Part shown: positions 1-7,833 of the stretch, piece by piece
Layout: every line of letters begins with the position of its first letter
How positions within the stretch are numbered: position 1 is the stretch's first letter
Origin: Magnetospira sp. QH-2
GTDB taxonomy: Bacteria; Pseudomonadota; Alphaproteobacteria; Rhodospirillales; Magnetospiraceae
Reading direction: 5' to 3'
Assembly (NCBI RefSeq): GCF_000968135.1
Contig: NZ_FO538765.1
Location: 1,813,819-1,877,818 of the forward strand
DNA length: 64,000 bases
Notes under the pieces: model-generated
Database searches by the model: none
Told to the model about the DNA's origin: nothing
What the model saw: only the letters and a program-made list of their open reading frames with translations
Program-made: the position numbers and the translations under genes

Positions 1-168
1 ATCTGTTACGAGGTCGAGGACATTCTCGCCGCTCGTGATCAGTTGGTGGAGAAGGGAGCCCGCGTGCTGGGTAACGGCGAACCGAAGATCGGCGCCCACG
101 GAAATCCGGTGCTGTTCCTGCATCCCAAGGACTTCAACGGGGCCCTGGTGGAGCTTGAACAGGCGTGA
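1..168 (+). CDS. mce: Methylmalonyl-CoA epimerase, C-terminal part (VOC family)
   Basis: Only the last 55 codons are inside the window; the reading frame is open from base 1 and stops at 166-168. The translation begins ICYEVEDI and ends with GALVELEQ, the usual last strand of methylmalonyl-CoA epimerases. The family interconverts the R and S forms of methylmalonyl-CoA in propionate metabolism, using a metal held by His and Glu residues; the Glu of VELEQ fits the last ligand. The stop codon overlaps the GTG start of tag by four bases, so the two are translationally coupled. Assignment rests on a short fragment; another VOC-fold protein is possible. Confidence 0.75.
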   Translation: MCYEVEDILAARDQLVEKGARVLGNGEPKIGAHGNPVLFLHPKDFNGALVELEQA

Positions 169-722
169 CCTGGTATTGCGATGTGGCACCGGGCCATCCG
201 GTGCATCAGGACTACCATGACAAGGAATATGGCTTTCCCAAGACGGACGAGAGGGCTTTGTTCGAGCTCTTGTGCCTGGAGATCTTTCAAGCCGGGCTGA
301 ATTGGGAACTGGTATTGAAAAAGCGTGCGGGCATGGTCGAGGCCTTCGAAGGCTTCGCGGTAGATCGCGTGGCCGACTACACGGAAGCGGACCGGGCGCG
401 CTTGCTGTCCGATGCCCGAATCATCCGCAATGCCCTCAAGGTCAATGCCATGATCCATAATGCCGGAGTCATCCGGACCATGCGGGATAGCCACGGTGGG
501 TTCGCCGCCTGGCTGGCGGCCCACCATCCGCTTAACAAGGCCGATTGGGTCAAGCTGTTCAAGCAGACCTTCAAGTTTACCGGTGGCGAGATCACCAATG
601 AATTCCTGATGTGCATCGGCTATCTGCCCGGCGCCCATCGGGAAAGCTGTCCGGTGTTTGCCGAGACCAAAGCGGCGGATGCGCCTTGGATGGCCGTGGA
701 CCCCTTGGTTTATAAGGACTAA
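165..722 (+). CDS. tag: DNA-3-methyladenine glycosylase I
   Basis: A 185-residue protein that removes 3-methyladenine from alkylated DNA in base excision repair. It shows the Tag zinc site: Cys5, His18 (in YHDKEYG), His158 and Cys162 with HxxxC spacing as in the E. coli enzyme. Glu39 in CLEIFQAGLNW matches the conserved catalytic-pocket Glu. Length is normal for Tag. The start is a GTG that overlaps the epimerase stop. The 3' end overlaps the convergent cyclase gene by four bases. Confidence 0.93.
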   Translation: MTWYCDVAPGHPVHQDYHDKEYGFPKTDERALFELLCLEIFQAGLNWELVLKKRAGMVEAFEGFAVDRVADYTEADRARLLSDARIIRNALKVNAMIHNAGVIRTMRDSHGGFAAWLAAHHPLNKADWVKLFKQTFKFTGGEITNEFLMCIGYLPGAHRESCPVFAETKAADAPWMAVDPLVYKD

Positions 723-2269
723 TCAGGCACGTCCATATCCAGAACCTCGGTTACCGGCAAGGTTCCGATATCCTGAAACTTCTCGTTCTTGGGGTTGTTC
801 AAGTCCACCAGATTGGCAATGCGGGAGAAGGTGGAATCCACCAGGATCTCCTTGCCGTCCTCGCTACGCCGCCGGATACCGAAATGCAGCCGTTGGCGGT
901 GCTTGTAGGTGAGCTTGCTGACCGCTACCTTGCTGACCCAGATGGACCCCTTGCGGGCGAAATCGCTCAGCCGGGCGGCCTGATTGATGGTATCGCCCAG
1001 GACGGTGAATTCCAGGTGGGTGGGGGTCTGATAGGTCCCGAACCATTCCTCGCCTTCATGAATGCCGATATTGAGCCGCAACTCATTGAGCCAGTTCTTT
1101 TTTGAGCGCCATTTGCGGGAAATCTCACGCATGGTTTTGCGCATCTCGGCGGCACAATGCAGGGCATTTTCGATGTAGCAGGAATCCGGCTGCGGCAGGA
1201 AGTAATAGACCATGCCATCGCCCACATGCTTGCCGTGGGTGGCCTGGAAGCGGCGCAGGTTGGGCTCCACGGCGCTCCAGATGGAATTGATCAGCTCGAA
1301 GTATTCTTCCGGCGGCAGTTCGGCGCATATTTTGGTGGAGCTTTGCAGGTCGGCCACCAGAACGGCAAGAGGCGTCAGATAGGGGCGCCGGTTGCGCATC
1401 AACTCGCGAATGACCACGTCGCGTCGGGACAGGAAGGTGCTGAGATTATCCTCATGTTCCTCGAAGGGCTCATAGACAAAGAAGATCCCCTCGCGGAAGA
1501 ACGAGGCATAGACATGGAACCAGTTGCCAGGCTGGCCCCGCAGACCCAGGTTGACCTCGGTGCGGATCATGGCCCGGGTGACCAGGGGGGGCGTATGGTC
1601 ATAGGCATGCAAAAGATTGTCTACGTAGTTGGGATCATCCTCGACTTCCACGTCCAGGGCCAGGATCGCCTTGCGCGCCATTCGCTTTTTGGCGATACAT
1701 AGGTGCAGATCGCGCAGCACGTCCCAGCTTTCCGCCTCACGAATCCCCTGGGTGGCGCCGAACAGCTTGAAGATATTGCGGTCGCCGATCTCCATGGTCT
1801 TGTCGAGGCGCTCGGGAAAGAGCAGCTCCGTGGCTTCCGTATTCCACCATTCCAACTCGAAATTATTATTCACCATGTAGGCCGGGCTGGAGATCTGGTC
1901 GAGGCTGAGCCGCATGCCATCGCCGGGCAGGTTGCTCTTGATGATCTCGATGCCCGGTGGCAGGTCGGCCTTGGCGGTCTCCGGCTCTTCGGTGGCAGGG
2001 CCGGGCGGAGACTGATCTTTGAACATGCGGGCAATATCGGACATCTTGACACCTCTGATCTTGAGTTCATTCACCTGAACAATTCTGTCCAGGACCTCGG
2101 CTGGAAAGTACCCTAGGCGTGGGGCCGTGGTCTCCTTGGCGTCCGGTTGTCGGAGGGACGGGCGTGGCAGAATACCCAGGGCGATATAGTTGTTGAGAGT
2201 CGCCCTCGAGATTTCCGCCCGATCCATCACCTGCTTGCTCGTGAGCATGGCACTTCCGCCTCGGGTCAT
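719..2269 (-). CDS. MerR-type HTH / PAS-like / class III nucleotide cyclase fusion protein
   Basis: A 516-residue protein in three parts. Residues 8-85 look like a MerR-type winged helix (SRATLNNYIALGILPRP). Residues about 125-180 contain PAYMVNNNFELEWWN, resembling a PAS or MmyB-type sensor fold. Residues about 300-480 are a class III adenylate/guanylate cyclase domain, with VLVADLQSST (first metal Asp), KHVGDGMVYYF (second metal Asp) and GDTINQAARL (transition-state Asn and Arg). It probably makes cAMP or cGMP in the cytoplasm; the N-terminal HTH suggests DNA or partner binding. An internal ATG at 2248 is an equally good start. Which nucleotide is made cannot be told by eye. Confidence 0.8.
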   Translation of the reverse strand: MTRGGSAMLTSKQVMDRAEISRATLNNYIALGILPRPSLRQPDAKETTAPRLGYFPAEVLDRIVQVNELKIRGVKMSDIARMFKDQSPPGPATEEPETAKADLPPGIEIIKSNLPGDGMRLSLDQISSPAYMVNNNFELEWWNTEATELLFPERLDKTMEIGDRNIFKLFGATQGIREAESWDVLRDLHLCIAKKRMARKAILALDVEVEDDPNYVDNLLHAYDHTPPLVTRAMIRTEVNLGLRGQPGNWFHVYASFFREGIFFVYEPFEEHEDNLSTFLSRRDVVIRELMRNRRPYLTPLAVLVADLQSSTKICAELPPEEYFELINSIWSAVEPNLRRFQATHGKHVGDGMVYYFLPQPDSCYIENALHCAAEMRKTMREISRKWRSKKNWLNELRLNIGIHEGEEWFGTYQTPTHLEFTVLGDTINQAARLSDFARKGSIWVSKVAVSKLTYKHRQRLHFGIRRRSEDGKEILVDSTFSRIANLVDLNNPKNEKFQDIGTLPVTEVLDMDVPD

Positions 2270-2557
2270 GTCTGTCTCGAAATGAATGGACAGTCTAATT
2301 CATAAGAATCAAGTGTAAATAGGAAATTCCCTCATCGGATTATGGTTTTGTGAATTTTTAGGTCAAAATTGAAGCAGGGGGAAATTGTTGCCGATTAGTA
2401 TGGTCGTATTGCAAAGTAGATGTACGTCTATAAAGAAATAATCGAAATTCTATGGTGTGCCATCAACTCCGATTCGGATAGGAAATATATAAAACCTACG
2501 TGTATCGGTATGGGTATCTTATTCAACGATGAGGATTATTGAAGCGGCCAGGGAAGG

Positions 2558-3715
2558 TTATTTACGTTTTTTGTATGGGCTGCTGTTGGACAGTTCCGAT
2601 AGATGATCGCGCATGGCCCGGTTTTCATGGTGCAGATGTTGGCTCACCGCGTCATGGAACCGTCGGTCGGCGATCCAGTGGGCGGAGCGGGTAAGATTGG
2701 GCAGGTAGCCCCGTTGGATCTTGTGCGAGCCCTGGGCTCCGGCCTCGACGCGCGACAGGCCATGATCGATGGCGTAATCGATGGCCCGATAGTAGCAGAG
2801 TTCGAAATGCAGGAACTTGACTTCTTCCAGACAGCCCCAATTGCGTCCGAATAGACAGTCTCGACCTTGCAGGTTGAGCGCCCCGGCCACCGGTTGGTCG
2901 TCGCGGAAGGCCATTATCAGAACCACCTTATCGGCCAATCGTTCTCCGAGCAGGGACCAGAAGTCCCGGTTCAGGTAAGCCGAGCCCCATTTCTTGTCCG
3001 AGGTGGACAGATAGAACTGGTGAAAGGCATCCCAATGGCCGGGTTCGATCGCCGGACCGGACAGGGCCCGAATATCCAGGTCGGTCTCGGCCACCTGACG
3101 GCGTTCCTTGCGGATGGCCTTGCGCTTACGCGATGACAGGTCTTGCAGAAAATCATCGAAAGAGCCGTATCCCCGATTGTCCCAGTGATACTGGATGTCC
3201 ACCCGAGGCAGAAATCCCCTTTCTTGCAGGGCTTCCTGTTGATCCTGGGGGAGGAAGTTGGCGTGAATGGAGGAGCAGTCTTGTTGTTCGGCGAGCTTGA
3301 CCATCCCAGCCGCCAGCAGAGCCACGGTGTTCGGCGAAGTATCTGGGCGGGTCAGAAGTCGCGGCCCGGTGGCCGGGGTGAAGGGCACGGCGCAAAGCAG
3401 CTTCGGGTAATAGGACTGTCCACCGCGTTGATAGGCGTCGGCCCAGGACCAGTCGAAGACGTACTCGCCATAGGAATGTCCCTTGAGATACAGCGGGGCG
3501 CAGGCGGTGATCTCGCCGCGCTCGTTTTCCACCGTCAGATGGCAGGGGCCCCAGCCACTCTTTGGCTGCACGGAACCACTGTCTTCCAGCGCGCTCAGAA
3601 AGGCATGGGAGACGAACGGATTGTTGTCTCCGGCGCAGGCATCCCACTGTTCCGCCGGGATGTCGGCAAGGGCGCTATGCACGCGCAAGGTCTGGGTGTC
3701 GGTTCCGTCGGGCAT
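2558..3715 (-). CDS. FemAB/GNAT-like N-acyltransferase (COG3146, DUF482 type)
   Basis: A 385-residue cytoplasmic protein matching the COG3146 family, seen in the N-terminal WDACAGDNNPFVSHAFLSAL block, the YGEYVFDWSWADAY block, and the later RKRKAIRKERR and HFELCYYRAIDYAI blocks. The family has a duplicated GNAT-like fold related to FemAB peptidyltransferases; its substrate is not established. It lies 119 bases downstream of ridA on the same strand and may be the last gene of the creA run. The ATG at 3715 gives the full usual length. Confidence 0.8.
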   Translation of the reverse strand: MPDGTDTQTLRVHSALADIPAEQWDACAGDNNPFVSHAFLSALEDSGSVQPKSGWGPCHLTVENERGEITACAPLYLKGHSYGEYVFDWSWADAYQRGGQSYYPKLLCAVPFTPATGPRLLTRPDTSPNTVALLAAGMVKLAEQQDCSSIHANFLPQDQQEALQERGFLPRVDIQYHWDNRGYGSFDDFLQDLSSRKRKAIRKERRQVAETDLDIRALSGPAIEPGHWDAFHQFYLSTSDKKWGSAYLNRDFWSLLGERLADKVVLIMAFRDDQPVAGALNLQGRDCLFGRNWGCLEEVKFLHFELCYYRAIDYAIDHGLSRVEAGAQGSHKIQRGYLPNLTRSAHWIADRRFHDAVSQHLHHENRAMRDHLSELSNSSPYKKRK

Positions 3716-3834
3716 GGCTCTAACATGAGGATGAGTTTGCCGGTGAACAAGAGCTTCAACCTATGCAAATGGTCCCCTGGTGGAGCTTGTCGCGGCCGAC
3801 CCCAATTAATGATAGGAATGGCGATTCCACCACA

Positions 3835-4305
3835 CTAATTTGAGATCTCCACCATGGCATCCACCTCCACCGGCACGTCCAGGGGGAGGGAGGGGCAGCC
3901 GACGGCGGCACGGGCATGACGGCCTGCGTCGCCAAACACCTCGACCATCAGGTCCGAGGCGCCGTTGATGATTTTGGGGTGATCGGCAAAGTCCGGGGTG
4001 CAGGCGACAAATCCACCCAGCCGGACAATGCGGGAGACCCGGTCCAGGTCACCCTCGCAGGCCGCCTTGACCTGAGCGATGATATTGATGGCGCAGAGAC
4101 GGGCCGCCGCGATTCCAGCTTCCATGGAGACGCTGCCGCCCAGTTTGCCCTGATAGGCCGGTTTACCGCCTTGCAGCGGAACCTGACCGGAGACCACCAC
4201 CAGGTTGCCGGTGACCACAAAGGGCACATAGTTGGCCACTGCCGTGGGGGCGTCGGGGATGGTCAGGCCCATTTCCTTCAAGCGGGCGTCGATGGTTCCG
4301 GACAT
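3835..4305 (-). CDS. RidA/YjgF/YER057c/UK114 family protein
   Basis: A 156-residue protein of the RidA superfamily. It carries the NLVVVSGQVPL strand, the AARLCAINIIAQVKAACEGDLDRV helix region, and the C-terminal RHARAAVGCPSLPLDVPVEVDAMVEI block with the conserved Arg that binds the substrate carboxylate in true RidA enzymes. RidA hydrolyses reactive enamine/imine intermediates; this longer subgroup (COG0251) is less well characterised. It starts 9 bases after the AdoMetDC-like gene ends, so the two are almost certainly co-transcribed. Confidence 0.88.
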   Translation of the reverse strand: MSGTIDARLKEMGLTIPDAPTAVANYVPFVVTGNLVVVSGQVPLQGGKPAYQGKLGGSVSMEAGIAAARLCAINIIAQVKAACEGDLDRVSRIVRLGGFVACTPDFADHPKIINGASDLMVEVFGDAGRHARAAVGCPSLPLDVPVEVDAMVEISN

Positions 4306-4314
4306 AGGGGCTCC

Positions 4315-4677
4315 TTAGAAAGAATGGGTGGCGATCTCGGTTTCGATGTTCCAAAAACCACGGGTAAAACTGACGGCGGCGGTCTCGTCGAATCCCTTGC
4401 AGGTATAGACCAGCGCCGACAGAAACTTCGGACCGGTCCAGACATAGGCCGAAATGCCCGAATCGATCAATGGCACGAAGGCATCGTACCCAGCGTTGTC
4501 TTCCTTGCCCATGCCTGTGTCGGGGGCGAAAATCACCGGCTCCCCATAGGTCCGCAAATCCAGGTATTCGGCCAGACCCAGCAGATAGTCGCGGATATGC
4601 GCCTCGCCGGTTTCGACAGTGTAATGGGCTTCGATCAGCAGCCTTTGGCGAAAGATGTCGGGAGCCAGGTTTTCCAT
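4315..4677 (-). CDS. Divergent S-adenosylmethionine decarboxylase-like protein
   Basis: A 120-residue protein the size of the proenzyme of bacterial AdoMetDC (SpeD/SpeH). Aligning IDSGISAYVW...VYTC on the family active-site block keeps the exact spacing. Ser73 matches the pyruvoyl-forming Ser (Ser63 in Thermotoga). Cys93 matches the proton donor Cys83. The processing His68 is Tyr78, and the His after the Ser is Gly74. The start chosen is ATG 4677, which has AGAAGG seven bases upstream; the ATG at 4683 sits too close to that site. It begins two bases after creA ends. The changed His suggests altered processing or substrate, so a polyamine role is uncertain. Confidence 0.65.
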   Translation of the reverse strand: MENLAPDIFRQRLLIEAHYTVETGEAHIRDYLLGLAEYLDLRTYGEPVIFAPDTGMGKEDNAGYDAFVPLIDSGISAYVWTGPKFLSALVYTCKGFDETAAVSFTRGFWNIETEIATHSF

Positions 4678-4679
4678 GT

Positions 4680-5147
4680 TCATTCCTTCTCGAAGAGGCG
4701 AGCGGGCAAAATCGGCACGGTGCTGATGCTGTTTTTCGGCGAGCCTTCGATCAATTTGTCCGAATAGATCAGATAGACCAGCACGTTGCGTTTCTTGTCG
4801 AAGAATCGCACCACCTGGAGCTTCTTGAACAGGATCGAACGCCGCTCGCGGAACACCGATTCGCCGTCTTCCAGGTCGTCGGGCAGGGTGATCGGCCCCA
4901 CCTGACGACAGGCGATGGCGGCGTCGGATTTGTCCTCGGCCAGGCCGACCATGCCTTTCAGTCCGCCGGTCTTGGCCCGCGATATGTGGCAGGTCACCCC
5001 CGGCACCTTGGGATCGTCGAAGGCCTCGATACAGACCTTGTGGTCCGGGCCGAGGAATTTGAAGACGGTGCTGACGCAGCCGATCTCCTCGGCTTGGGCG
5101 GGTGTCCAGGCCAGGATCATCAGGGCGGCGGCGATCAGGATTCGCAT
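4680..5147 (-). CDS. creA: CreA family periplasmic protein
   Basis: A 155-residue protein closely resembling E. coli CreA, with [50 protein letters not shown] and [14 protein letters not shown]. The N-terminus is a signal peptide ending at AQA, so it is exported. CreA's biochemical role is unknown. The start at 5147 ([12 protein letters not shown]) gives a clean signal peptide; the reading frame extends 10 codons further. It is first in a tight run with the AdoMetDC-like gene and ridA. Confidence 0.9.
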   Translation of the reverse strand: MRILIAAALMILAWTPAQAEEIGCVSTVFKFLGPDHKVCIEAFDDPKVPGVTCHISRAKTGGLKGMVGLAEDKSDAAIACRQVGPITLPDDLEDGESVFRERRSILFKKLQVVRFFDKKRNVLVYLIYSDKLIEGSPKNSISTVPILPARLFEKE

Positions 5148-5487
5148 GGGTCGACTCCGTAAAATTCCGATCGCCAACAGGTAACAGAATAAGGTGAAAA
5201 AATAGAGGCTCTTCGGCGTGAGATGTGGTTTTAACAGGCTGCTTCTGTAATCGAGTCATTTGAGTCAAGCTGATTTCCAAGCCGTCGGTTTGAACCTGGG
5301 GTATGTGGCGCCCTTTGCTTCTGTCCGCGGTCGACGTCGTCGCCGCATGATGGGGATCAAGGGGGATCGGGTGCAGCAATCTGAAAAGCGTGGTCTTACG
5401 CCACTGCAGCCTGCGCGCTGTCATCCGAGCCCCGCGCGTCGCCACGCGTCCTGGCCGCCCTTCAGGCGATCTCGGTTTTCGTTGTGT
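5148..5487. other. Non-coding stretch downstream of the IS110-family transposase
   Basis: No convincing gene. The part next to the transposase is probably the downstream non-coding end of the IS element. In IS110/IS1111-family elements one non-coding end encodes the guide (bridge) RNA. I could not fix the element boundary or draw a convincing bridge-RNA fold by eye. The part near 5148 should hold the creA promoter. Confidence 0.4.
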
Positions 5488-6600
5488 TTAGATGGCGGTC
5501 TCCTCCTTGCGGTACTGGAAGTCCGTGCCGTCGATCCACATGCGATGCATGATTACGGCGAGACGCCGGGGCACGGCTACCTTGGCGCGTTTCATCCCGC
5601 GCCTTTTGGCGACCGCGAGCCCCCAGTGTTTGAGCCAGGACCAACGGCGGGTTCGAGTGAGAAGTGCATTGGCGGCCTCGAACAAAAGCCAACGAACCAT
5701 GGCATCTCCGCACTTGCTGATGGGGCCGCTTCGGTCCTGCTCTCCCGAGGCGTATCTGCGTGGGACAAGCCCGAAGTGGGCGCCGACCATGACCGACTTT
5801 TGAAACCGTTCCGGCACGTCGAGTCCTGTCCTGAAAGCGAGGGCGGTAACCGGGCCGACGCCGGGAACGGTCATCAGGCGCCGGCAAACGCTATCATCGC
5901 GCGCAGCGGCATGAACCTGCCGGTCGAGCTTGTCGAGTTGTTCGAGCAAGGCTTGGCGCGCAAGCAAGAGCGGCTCGGCGGCTGCGCTGAGGTGCGGGTT
6001 ATCAGCCGTCAATTCCCGAACCCGCGCCGCGAAAAGGCGTCCGCGCGCCATACCGACCTTGAGGCCGAAAGCTTTCAATGTTCCTCGTACCGTATTGGAC
6101 AACTGACGGACCTGATGAACCAGGGTCTCCCGATGGGTCAGCACCATCCGGAGCTCCTGACTGCGCGCGGTCTTGACGTGGGTCGCGCGGTACAAACCGG
6201 TCCGCATCGCCTGGCTGATCAAGCGGGCGTCGCGACGGTCCGTCTTGACTGGGCTGGCGCTGGCAAAGGCCTTCATTTGCCGGGTCTCGATACAAATCAC
6301 AGGGAGGCCCCGACTGGACAGTCCTGCGTACAGCCAAGGCGCCAGAGGGCCAGCTTCCAACCCAATTCGCGCAAAGCCACGCCCGCTTTCCTCGAGCCAA
6401 GTGGCGACCGCCTCGGGTGTGCTTGACACCTTGCCTTCGCGAATGACGGTTCCCTTTGCATCAATCTCACAGATCGAAATGCTTGCCATCGATACGTCCA
6501 TTCCAACAAAATACTCCATAGCTGGTCTCCTCTGTTCCATGTCCGGGAAGTTCCCGGTTTTCTTGTTCAATAGAGTGTGATCAGACCAGCTGTCATTTTA
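5230..6600 (-). mobile_element. IS110-family insertion sequence, approximate limits
   Basis: The intact DEDD transposase with its non-coding flanks. These elements usually have no or only short terminal inverted repeats and make no clear target duplication, so the limits given are guesses. The longer gene-free flank is downstream of the transposase, which would fit the IS1111-type layout, but the upstream flank runs into an unreliable-looking stretch and this cannot be settled here. Confidence 0.5.
5488..6519 (-). CDS. IS110-family transposase (DEDD recombinase)
   Basis: A 343-residue transposase. The N-terminal RuvC-like DEDD domain shows Asp8 in VGMDVS, Glu55 in IGLEAG, and Asp94/Asp97 in TDRRDA. 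The C-terminal Tnp20 domain has the helix-hairpin-helix motif VPGVGPVTALAF and the SGEQDRSGPISKCGD block holding the catalytic Ser. The start at 6519 has AGAGGAG seven bases upstream; the frame is open further up to 6570. The gene is intact, so the element may be active. Confidence 0.92.
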   Translation of the reverse strand: MEYFVGMDVSMASISICEIDAKGTVIREGKVSSTPEAVATWLEESGRGFARIGLEAGPLAPWLYAGLSSRGLPVICIETRQMKAFASASPVKTDRRDARLISQAMRTGLYRATHVKTARSQELRMVLTHRETLVHQVRQLSNTVRGTLKAFGLKVGMARGRLFAARVRELTADNPHLSAAAEPLLLARQALLEQLDKLDRQVHAAARDDSVCRRLMTVPGVGPVTALAFRTGLDVPERFQKSVMVGAHFGLVPRRYASGEQDRSGPISKCGDAMVRWLLFEAANALLTRTRRWSWLKHWGLAVAKRRGMKRAKVAVPRRLAVIMHRMWIDGTDFQYRKEETAI

Positions 6601-6990
6601 GCCATTCCTGGATTGTTGATTACCGCCATTCGAAAAAAGGGTGTTTTTCGGCCCGCCTTGCCCTTTGGCCAAGTTCGGGGGGGGGTTACCTGGTGGAAAT
6701 TCCATGGGCCTCCTTGTGGGCTTGGTGGAGCCTGGGGTGCCCCCGGGTTGGAATTGGAATTTTTTCGCCACCTGGTTAGGGACCCTTTTTTTGGGGAGTG
6801 GTGGTGGCGGGGATGCCCCCCATTTTCCGAAATTATTCGGTGGTTTTCTTGTTAAATTTTGTGGCCAAAGCAAATAGCCACAGGTGTCATAATTCTTTAC
6901 AAAACGGGCCAAGAGTCCCAATAGATACTGCCTGTAAAAAAATCTAATAGATTGTTTTATAAGCGCAATTCAGGCGATCAATTAGTTTGG
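6600..6990. other. Homopolymer-rich stretch with no gene
   Basis: From about 6630 to 6880 the sequence is dominated by single-base runs: nine G at about 6676, five C at about 6741, six T at about 6759, seven T at about 6785, six C at about 6816. No reading frame looks like a protein. The texture differs sharply from both sides and resembles the end of a poor sequencing read joined into the assembly. It may equally be decayed DNA beside the IS element. Confidence 0.5.
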
Positions 6991-7052
6991 CACGATATAT
7001 GCAAACGCCTGAGGGAAGTCAGACCCAGGAGTTCCCAAAAAGGAAAATGGAC

Positions 7053-7733
7053 ATGAAATCCACGATGATTGCGATCATTGCCGGCCTCTCGTTCGGACTT
7101 TTCAATTCGGCACAGGCGACACCGATCATTGAAACGGTAGATGGCACCACCGCCCATGTTTTTAATACAAGTTTCAACTCCTCCATAGCTCGAACCTATC
7201 CGGATAACCGGTATCCGCATTACGCGGTTGATGGAAACCTCGATACTTGGACCTGGTCCACGAATCCCTACACTCAGGGCGATTTCTATCTGACAATCGA
7301 TCTAAATGGTTCCTATGATATCTTCGGCATTCGCCTGTTTCAGTCGAGCACGTCCTACGGCCCCTGGGATGGCACTGTTGTCGGGTCAACGGACTCTGAT
7401 GCTCTATCGCCAGAATCACGCAGCTATTCTGCCGTAAGCGGTTTGACAAACGGCCTGTTCGGAACGGAATTGGCTACGGTGAGTTCAGTCGGCGGAAGTG
7501 ACTTCCAAGGCTTGGCGCACACCTCCGGCTGGTGGACCATGACCTTCGATACCATCGAGAATGCCTCGGCGGTCGGTCTGTTGCTCGACGGCGCGCACAT
7601 CTATTCCCACTTTCCGGTCCATGAGATCGAGGTGCTTGTCGCACCGGTCCCCGAACCCGCCTCGCTGGCCCTGCTTGGCATCGGATTGGCGGGCCTCGGG
7701 TATGTCCGCCGCCGCAGTCTGAAGGCGGCCTGA
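7053..7733 (+). CDS. PEP-CTERM sorting domain protein
   Basis: A 226-residue exported protein. An N-terminal signal peptide (MKSTMIAIIAGLSFG ... QA) is followed by a discoidin-like region (YAVDGNLDTWTWST, FYLTIDLNGSYDIFGIRLF). The C-terminal PEP-CTERM tag has VPEPASLALLGIGLAGLG and then RRR. Such proteins are processed by exosortase and are usually linked to exopolysaccharide. No exosortase gene is in this window. The start at 7053 has AAGGA nine bases upstream; 7047 is possible. A terminator follows at 7760-7784. Confidence 0.85.
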   Translation: MKSTMIAIIAGLSFGLFNSAQATPIIETVDGTTAHVFNTSFNSSIARTYPDNRYPHYAVDGNLDTWTWSTNPYTQGDFYLTIDLNGSYDIFGIRLFQSSTSYGPWDGTVVGSTDSDALSPESRSYSAVSGLTNGLFGTELATVSSVGGSDFQGLAHTSGWWTMTFDTIENASAVGLLLDGAHIYSHFPVHEIEVLVAPVPEPASLALLGIGLAGLGYVRRRSLKAA

Positions 7734-7759
7734 CCCTCTCAATTCCCTTTTTGGGACAG

Positions 7760-7784
7760 CGGCGGCCTTTAGGTCGCCGTTTTT
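7760..7784 (+). terminator. Rho-independent terminator after the PEP-CTERM gene
   Basis: Stem CGGCGGCC / GGTCGCCG with one G-T wobble and loop TTTA, followed by five T. It lies 27 bases after the PEP-CTERM stop codon. Confidence 0.8.
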
Positions 7785-7833
7785 GTCCGTGATGGATTCC
7801 GCCCATCCGCAATTCGGCTCTCTTCCGCCATAC

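Noticed and set aside
4678-5445. Upstream extension of the AdoMetDC-like reading frame to 5445
   Set aside because: It overlaps creA completely in another frame, is low in family similarity, and a good ribosome site precedes ATG 4677.
5260-6426. A 388-codon frame opposite the IS110 transposase
   Set aside because: The minus strand encodes an intact DEDD transposase; the plus frame has no protein features.
7760-7784. The hairpin as a bidirectional terminator also serving the sulfotransferase gene
   Set aside because: On the minus strand the stem is not followed by a T-run.
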